Source of the DNA: Syncephalis fuscata
Lineage: Eukaryota; Zoopagomycota; Zoopagomycetes; Zoopagales; Piptocephalidaceae
Reading direction: 5' to 3'
Assembly: GCA_025786725.1 (NCBI GenBank)
Contig: JAHLTZ010000034.1
Location: forward strand, 62,001 to 126,000
DNA: 64,000 nt
Under the pieces are notes generated by a model. The model ran no database searches, was not told the DNA's origin, and was given only the letters and a program-made list of their open reading frames with translations. The translations under genes and the position numbers were made by a program. Shown piece after piece: positions 56,601 to 64,000 of the stretch; positions within the stretch are counted from its first letter, which is position 1; each line of letters opens with the position of its first letter.

Positions 56601-58645
56601 GCTACTGCTATTTCTATTCATACAAAGAAATAAAGGGAATGCATTGATGGCTGGAAGAAAGAGAGAAGGAGAGAAGCTAGTGTAACTGCATATCTTCATA
56701 CAGCCGTATAGACAGACATACAGCGTACATACAGCATACATACAGATGATAGACAGATAGATAGGCAGATAGATAGACACGCACGCGCACGCACGCATGC
56801 GCCTGCGCATTCGCCGGCTGCATTATATCGTTGGCTTTTACTGTGGTACAGCTGTTGCTTGGTGCCTTTTTTATTGTATTGTCCTTTCCATTGACTAGCA
56901 TCATCATCGTCGCTGCCACCACAAATGCCAATACACCAACAATACCACGATGGTCGTTGTTGTGATGGTCCATAGGTGTGTTTTCATTCCTTTGCTGCAC
57001 AGAAATCCATACTTGCTCACAACTCCCATTTTATGGTCACTCCTGTTTATTTCTCTTTTACAACTACCACATTACTGCTCTTGCAATCTTGTTTCTGTTT
57101 GCTCATCATCGCTTTTACTCTCATTTCTGCTTTTATTTATCTTTGTACGGTTTTGTTTGCGGTTCACTCTCGTTTGCTATTTTCAATCGCCGCTTTAACC
57201 TATTGTTTTAGTAACGACGTGTTAAGCGAGTGTGCACTGTTTCGGTGTCGTTATTCTTTAGGTAAGTATTGCGCGTGTAATACCTATATACAAAGTAAAT
57301 AGCCATCACCAGTAGTGTTGCTATCTATTAGTATGACTGTCCTATAGATATATTCTCCTTTCATAATATGCGATATGTGCGTATGTGTGTGTATCTATAT
57401 GTCTATGTATGCGTATGTATGAGTGTATATGCTTATGAGTAAGTGAGTGTGTGTGTGTATGTCTGCGTATCCATCCAAGGTGATAGGTATAATAACTGTA
57501 ACTGTACAATGCCAATGGTGTTACTGTCCATGGCACTAATATTCATTGGTCAATCACATACACACACATTTACTTACTCCGACCATCTAAAATGACGATG
57601 TTCATTGATGATCAGTAGTCATGCTATTTTACTCTCCTTTTCTTTTGTCCTACACGTTAATATTGCCATGTACGCTAAATAAGTTGCATTGTTTGTTGCT
57701 TACTTAACGATGCCCAGCTTTCAACTGGTAATGGTAGTGCAGTAAGGTAATTTTCACGTGTGTATTTGCATAATGGATTACTTACATTCATACACATACA
57801 CACACATACACACATTTCTATTTTTATTACTTTTAATCTGATTTTAATCTATTTTTCTTTTTACCCCATAAATGTGTATTAATATAAGACATTTAGTCTA
57901 TTAATATTAATAGCTATTTATTACATGTTAATGATCATTAAGATAGAAAGAAAACCGACTACAATCACCGAATAGCTGCAATAGATACAGATTAGTGTAT
58001 GCGGTCGTGTTTGTATCACTCTATTTTCATCACCTGTTCATTCTCGGCGGTGAATATTTGATGACGCTACTGATTGCCTAATTTGCCGGCTGTCTTTTCA
58101 TTCCTTGGCCTCACGCGAACTTGTTCACACTTCTTTACTTGCCCGCTCACCCACGCTCACTTTTTACGCTCAGGTCTCTCTCGTACTCTCCTTTTCTGTG
58201 GATTTCCCACTATTAACGGGTCGGTACTTTCCGTACACCCCTTCTCATCCCGTTTGTCGATCGGCCTCTTTTTTACTCTTTGTTTACGAGCAGCAGACTG
58301 TACAAGTTATTCTTGATCATCTGCCGCTTGCTGGTATGTTTATTGGGTGTATGCGATGTGGGATGCTTTTATTAAGCGTTGTTATATGCTTTGTTTGCTG
58401 AGTGTGGCGCCACATGGCCGCACTATGGTTGCTGACGCGTGGATCTAGGGGGAAAAGCAGCGGAAACGCAGAAGGAGGGGCTTGCTACTATTAACTTGGC
58501 AATAAACAACTACAGTGGACTAACGACTTTCTTTTACTTCATTCTGTTTAATTGTTGCTTTACGCGACATATAGTTACTATTACGGTTATTGCCCTCAGT
58601 GAGGGATCGACACGCTGGCTGCTGCACACGCTTCAGCGTCGGTAG
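53605..58645. other. 5-kb intergenic region upstream of CYC8
   Basis: Contains the MULE-like relic (54126-54540), AT-rich DNA to about 55250, then a GC-richer, pyrimidine- and (GT/CA)-rich part (55900-58640) that is probably the CYC8 promoter, 5' UTR and first exon. Several 60-110-codon frames here are low complexity and not supported as genes. Confidence 0.5.
54126..54540 (+). pseudogene. MULE-like transposase relic (WRKY-GCM1/FAR1-type zinc-finger part)
   Basis: One forward frame with an early stop (TAG at 54205-54207) reads EIKLVNGCNFKSKDSYSTRL, then FICPHESRSSNKCQFVLIAR, then TDLVKITQCNIKQFNSCLYD. This matches the N-terminal DNA-binding domain of Mutator-like transposases (G-x-x-F-x-S, C, C-x-F, C-N, terminal C). 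After a TAA at 54454, LIDASISYYKAWSAFDLI continues the pattern of the following helical segment. The catalytic DDE domain was not found, and there are further stops, so it is a decayed fragment. Assignment is by pattern recognition. Confidence 0.6.
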
Positions 58646-61600
58646 ACCGACGAAGTTACCAACAAGCACCCCATTATCCTGTTGCTTATCAAGCAGCTAA
58701 TTCTGGTACTGCACCACAAAACTTTCCGCGATCTACAGGTCCGCCATTAGTGCCTGTACAACAACAGCCTCAGTCACAACAAAAGCTACCTTCATCGACA
58801 CAACAATCTTCACCATATTCACAACATATACAACAACAACAACAACAACAACAACACAGCAGCACAGCAACAGCTTGCGCAACGATCAGCGCAACAGAAT
58901 CAGCATTCAATGGCTAATAGTGCATCTGCATCAGCTGTTGCATCAGCGCATCACCATCATCCGCATCCGCATCCGCATCATCACCATCATCCACAGTCGG
59001 CTATGGTAGATCAACATGGTCCAGGTGTTAATGTTGGCCATCCTATGGCACATCATCATGCTCATAGCCAGAGTATGAGTTCTGGTGTGCCAACATCTAT
59101 GGCTGCTCATATGGGCGGTAATGGTGCTAATGCTGGTGCATCCAGCATGCAAATGAATGGTCCAACGTCTATTCCAGGTACACCAGGACAGCCAGGTGGA
59201 TCTGGACAGCCACCATCTGGACAAGCACCACCGTCTACTGCACAAGCAGCACAATCGCAGCAACAGCAACAGCAACAGGCGCCACAATCGCAACAACCAA
59301 CTACAGCTACTCAACGATTGGCAGCCATTAATGAACAAACTTGGATTCAACTTGGTTCAATTGCTGATCAAATGCAAGAATTTGATCGTGCCATTTCATG
59401 TTTTGAATCGGCACTTCGACACAACCCGTACTCAGTGCCGGCCCTTACTAAGATTGGCGTCTTATGTAAAAGCCGTAATCAATTTCAACGTGCTGTAGAA
59501 TACTTTCAGCGTATTATCAATGTGGATAGCAATAATGGTGAAATATGGGGATTATTAGGCCATTGCTATTTGCTGATGGATGATTTGCAAAAGGCCTATA
59601 ATGCTTATCAACAGGCCTTGTATCTGTTGCCTAATGCTAATGTAAGTGTTTAAAGCCAATCAATACAATTAATATATATATATATTAATTCATCAATTGT
59701 AAATAGGATGCAAAATTATGGTATGGCATTGGCATACTTTACGACCGATATGGATCATACGAACACGCCGAAGAAGCATTTTCAGTGTCATTACGTATTG
59801 ATCCAAAATATGAAAAGGCTGGTGAGATCTATTTTAGACTAGGTATTATATACAAGCAATTACAAAAGTACAATATTAGCCTTGATGTAAGTAATTGGCA
59901 CAATTGTAAACATCAGTATTTATCATTAATTTGTTATTGATTTTGTTAGTGCTTCCGTTATATTCTACCCAATCCACCACCACCACTAAGTGAACTTGAT
60001 ATTTGGTTCCAGATTGGCAATGTACACGAACAACAAAAAGAGGTAATAAAACTAAATAACTATTTTATTACAAATATTTACACTATTTCTACAGTATGCA
60101 TTGGCAAAGAAGCATTTGAACGTGTTTTGGCTGCCAATCCAAATCATGCTAAAGCATTGCAACAACTTGGCTGGCTTTACCACCAGCCACAGTGCACATT
60201 CCATAATCAAGACCATGCAGTACAATGTATGACACGATCATTAGAGATCGGTAAGTTAATCAATACTATTAAATATACATTAAATACCTATTTATTAATC
60301 GATTCACATAGATGCCAATGATCCACAGTCATGGTACTTGCTTGGACGATGCTATATGGCCAAACAGAACCATAATAAGGCCTATGAAGCTTATCAGCAA
60401 GCAGTGTAGGTTTATCTGCTACAAATACACAATATTATTACTTACTATATCATAATGGCCATATTAGATATCGTGATAGCCGTAATCCAACATACTGGTG
60501 CTCTATCGGTGTTCTTTACTACCAGATCAATCAGTATCGTGATGCATTGGATGCCTATACTCGTGCCATCCGTCTTAACCATACATCAGTGAAGTTTGGT
60601 ATGTAGCTGTAATTCTAATAGGCTTAATAGTATGTCAATATAACTAATACAACTGACTTGATTGATATAGGTACGATCTTGGCACTCTATACGAGTCGTG
60701 TAATAGCAATCAAATAAATGATGCATTAGATGCTTATCAAAGAGCGGCCGAACTTGATCCAAGCAATCCGCATATCAAACAACGTTTGCAACTACTTCGT
60801 AGCCGACAAGCCAATGGCGGTGCAGCAATGTAAGTAATACTTTTAATTGCGTTTAATTAATCTAACTATTTTATTGCTATAATAGACAAACAAGTGCACC
60901 TATGCCACAAGATGTCAATCCTGCTGCTTATCAATCGCAGAGCGGCTATAACGGCCCACCTGGCATGTCTACTCAAGGTCCTCCCTCGACACCCTTCCAT
61001 CCGCATCCTCCATCGGCACCCCCTTCATCTACCGCCAACACATTCCCTCATCGGGCTGGTGGCCCACCTTCAATGGTAAGTAAACCATATAATACCATCA
61101 TTATCGTATTAACACTCACTGTTATCGCACTATTATTACATAGCATGAGCAAGGACGATTACCAGCACCCAATATGCGCCAGAATGGAGACCATCGCCCA
61201 CCTACATCAGGTTCTATGCCACATGGACCATCATCGGCTCATGCCACACCAAGAATACCTGATATTAATGGTTATCATCATGGTTCTCCAACTCATGGAC
61301 AGACTACTATGCCTCCTATGCAGCAACACCCGCCTAATGGACCACCGCAGCCATTACACGGAGGACCAGAGAGTAGATTGCCATCTGTATCGTCTTTACC
61401 ACCACCGCCATCATCACACGGTGCCGGTACTGTTCCCTCTCCAGCTGCAGGCATAGCAGCTCCTATTGGTTCAATGTCTCACCATCCACAACATCCACAA
61501 CAGCATCAACACAGCCATTCACATGACCGTGCAGAAGGATCAATTAAGATGGAACCTGGCATGCACGCAAATGGTGCCACATTACCTGAAATGGCTCATC

Positions 61601-62486
61601 GACCACCGCCCCCACCATCATCAACAGTACCGCCGCAGCATTATCATCAGCGTAATTTATCCATTAATGGATTGGCATCATCGGCCGATTTGACACATCG
61701 ACGATCACCTAGCACAAAGGTTGAACGTGAATCATCGGCACAACCCGCGACTAATACATTGCCACCACATCAATCATCTTCATCGGCTATTAGTCAAACA
61801 ACACCGCCTACATCGACCGCTACTCGAGTGATTGATGATAATTACGATGAAGATGTGGTATCTGCATTGGTTAGCATGAGTGGTGGCCGTACCAATGCCG
61901 CCATCATGCCCGAACCAAATGGTAATGCCTCTACAACAGTAGAGGCTACAACAGCAACGGTACTGCCACCATCGGTTCAGAATCCAGGAAAACGATCACT
62001 TTCACCGACATTGGAACCAGTACCGGATGCAGCACAGAAACGTAGTAAAATGGATGATAATGCGCCACAAGACGTTACTCCACTGCCACCGACCACAATG
62101 ACATCCAGTCAAGTAGCTGATGTGACAGTAACAGCAACGGCAAAAATACCTGCAGCCTCTTTATTATCGCCACCATCGCCGGAACAGCCCAATCCAACAG
62201 CTTCAACGGCATCGCCGCCTGCATCATCTGTATCGCCACAGCAAGCAAGTCATAATACAACAGGTACATCATCACACAATCACCACCTGTATCGACTAGT
62301 AACACTACTGCTACTGCATCGATGGCATTGGAGAATAGCCATAAAGACAACGATACTACTAACAGACACAATAACGGCATTACTAACAATGACGATGACG
62401 ATGATGCTGAAGATGGTGAAATTGTAGATGATGCACCGTCAACAAGTGCAGAACCATCCGCTACTTCGGTTACACCGCCTTCATAA
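58646..62486 (+). CDS. CYC8: CYC8/SSN6 TPR corepressor
   Basis: Subunit of the Tup1-Cyc8 general transcription corepressor. The upstream first exon with the ATG was not identified; the supported sequence starts after an acceptor at 58645 (DRRSYQQAPHYPV). A Gln/His/Pro-rich N-terminus is followed by about ten TPR units from 59330 to 60810 (WIQLGSIADQMQEFDRAISC, ALRHNPYSVPALTKIGVLCK, IWGLLGHCYLLMDDLQKAYN, LWYGIGILYDRYGSYEHAEE, SWYLLGRCYMAKQNHNKAYE, YWCSIGVLYYQINQYRDALD). The C-terminal half is disordered with KRSLSPTLEPVP and an acidic DDDDDAEDGEIVDD end. Frame breaks needing one extra base occur at about 60105, 60672 and 62280; another shift lies in the (CAA)n tract at 58832-58856. Confidence 0.88.
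58824..58860 (+). repeat. (CAA)n/(CAG)n polyglutamine tract
   Basis: Eight CAA units followed by CAGCAG and CACAGC in the CYC8 N-terminus. The frames before and after the tract differ, so it may be mis-sized in the assembly. Confidence 0.85.
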
Positions 62487-62755
62487 GCGCTACTTTAAAA
62501 TCATGTAACTTTTTTTTGACATTTTCCTCATTTCAATTATTTGCATGGCTTTCAACAAGTCATTAAAATAAAATTTCGTGATTCATTGCTTTCGCCTATT
62601 GTATCCCTTTCATTACAAGTGTATTGTTGTCTATTTAATAATGAACTATAAAATGTACAATTATTACTAATTGCTAAAATGATAATCACACTACTTTAAT
62701 TAAAATAATGATTTTAAAAGTTGAAACGAATGGTATTAAAATGATATTGACGTAT

Positions 62756-63600
62756 TTATCGCCGTCCTTTCTTTCCTTTCTTCTTTTTACTGCTGCTACT
62801 ACTGCCTTCGGCTGTTGCTGTTGCTGTTGCTGATGATGAAGCACCTTCTATAGCGGCAGTTTTTGATGAAGAGGCACCACCACTATTACTACCAGCACCG
62901 CCAAATGCTTCAGTTAGAGCTGCCCATTCAGGTGGTACATTACTAGGAGCTGGCGGTAAAGTAGGCTGAATATCCGGTAATAAAGCACCCACTTTACGCA
63001 TTAAAGCCTTGCCTATATTAGTATTAGTATTAGTGTTAGTGTTAAAAGCTTTTAATAGCTAATAGAAAGATAGCTTACGATTAGGGACTGCACTATTAGC
63101 TGGTTTGCCATTAATCTTTAATTGAACGCGTACTCGACCCAGCACACCAAAGTTGCGAGGATGCATTTTATGTGGCTATTGCCGAATATTAATAGTCCAA
63201 TATTTGTATTAATAAACTGTAATATTCTATAATCAACGGTGTTATGATATTTACCTCAAATGCTACCATAAGTCGTAGTTTCTTGGCTGCTTCAACAATG
63301 GCGCGTGCATCTGGTTGAGGATAAGCGTAGATTTTGGCTACTTTGCGACCATCTTCCAGTGACCGATCGGCATCAAAGTAGATCGGATAGAGACATACCC
63401 AACTAATGTCACCCGTTAGACAATCTATTAGCTAGCTAGTGCTGCAAGTGCTATATCAGAGTAGCGCTGTAGCTTATAGTCACTTACTCTTTGAATAATT
63501 CATCTGAATTGACATAGCGTACATTGCCGTAACCTTCCACGTGCTGTACCTGTTCCTCTCCCGCTGGTAGCGGGTAATCCATATCATCAATATCATCCAT
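62756..63600 (-). CDS. SRP19: SRP19 (signal recognition particle 19 kDa, Sec65)
   Basis: SRP subunit that binds helices 6 and 8 of SRP RNA and lets SRP54 join. Four exons from ATG at 63600. The core reads WVCLYPIYFDADRSLEDGRK, an unusually short linker, then ARAIVEAAKKLRLMVAFEPH, KMHPRNFGVLGRVRVQLKIN and LMRKVGALLPDIQPTLPP. The tail is Ala/Ser-rich and ends in Lys/Arg (KKKKGKKGRR), as in many fungal Sec65 proteins. The first intron must end at GACATTAG just before WVCLYP to keep frame. It is convergent with CYC8 (about 270 bp between stops). Confidence 0.92.
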
Positions 63601-64000
63601 AATGAATAAAGCAAATAAATAATATGCAATAAAGCGTGTCAACTAAAGATTCACGTTCCAATTGACAGGATACTATGCGTGGAAAGAGTCGTGAGCTATC
63701 ATGGCTATAGCTCTTTTCTATGTCTACTAGTTAGACTTGTGTCAAGTGTTAATTACTAGTTGTTTTGGTACAGATACAATTATTTGATGTGTTATTTACT
63801 GAACAGTAATTGGTAGCACTACACATCATTACCAAAAATTTAATAAAAAATGTAACATTTGTCTTTATTTTACTCAATAATTCAGTATGCGTTTTATACT
63901 GCACTCACAGCAAACAGGGACTTTTCTCCACAAAACAATAACGTTAAAAAAAGTGCCGTTTAAAGCAATATCACAGCTACAATACTGTCGATCCTTATCT
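63601..64000. other. Intergenic upstream of SRP19
   Basis: AT-rich sequence with the SRP19 promoter side; nothing coding-like seen up to the window edge. Confidence 0.45.

Noticed and set aside
56273-58401. Several 60-108-codon frames in the CYC8 upstream region
   Set aside because: Made of CA/GT and pyrimidine repeats read as Ser/Leu/His/Tyr; no conserved sequence.
58439-58645. Frame considered as the CYC8 first exon
   Set aside because: It lacks an ATG and its frame does not join the CYC8 frame at the 58645 acceptor; the true first exon remains unknown.
1-64000. tRNA and rRNA genes
   Set aside because: No T-loop/acceptor-stem pattern or rRNA sequence was recognised on either strand by eye; a tRNAscan or Rfam run would settle it.

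Overview
The window looks like nuclear DNA of an early-diverging fungus, most likely Zoopagomycota or a neighbouring lineage; this placement is inference. Coding DNA is moderately AT-rich and intergenic DNA very AT-rich. Nearly every gene is cut by many short introns (about 45-80 nt, mostly GTAAGT...TAG). The gene set is fungal: a CYC8/SSN6 corepressor, a SOS7-type kinetochore protein, a PSP1-domain protein and a secreted chitin-deacetylase-like enzyme. No tRNA, rRNA operon, CRISPR array or bacterial-type operon was seen.

Layout. 0-14 kb is compact: mitochondrial HSP70 (3' part), TEX261/SVP26, TBCE, a molybdopterin synthase small subunit, a NIT1-type amidase, CWF19L1, a small unknown protein, VPS33 and SEH1. 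16-21.5 kb holds an SNF2-family ATPase and the CE4 deacetylase. 21.5-24.7 kb lacks protein genes but carries a near-perfect 380-bp inverted repeat and a GC-rich block that looks like a structured RNA. 24.7-32.3 kb has an asparaginase-ankyrin protein and a kelch ectodomain-TM-pseudokinase gene. 34.3-42.3 kb has SKP1, a biotin-dependent acyl-CoA carboxylase beta subunit, pyroglutamyl peptidase I and the PSP1 protein. 44.5-47.7 kb has a decayed Fanzor (TnpB-like) fragment and a degenerate subtilase. 49-53.6 kb has RPL3, V-ATPase subunit G and SOS7. 58.6-63.6 kb has CYC8 and SRP19.

The genes are mostly unrelated housekeeping functions (protein folding, trafficking, tubulin folding, RNA processing, translation, protein targeting) in mixed orientation, so no operon logic is implied.

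Most notable: (1) VPS33 is continuous only if a minor-spliceosome AT-AC intron with a consensus ATATCCTTT donor is removed. (2) Two separate, decayed Fanzor/TnpB-type nuclease relics lie in long intergenic regions, plus a MULE-like relic. (3) A 47-nt intron joins what look like two adjacent genes into one extracellular-kelch, transmembrane, pseudokinase receptor-like protein. (4) Several otherwise conserved genes carry single-base frame breaks, almost all in the same direction, which suggests base-deletion errors in the assembly but should be tested.
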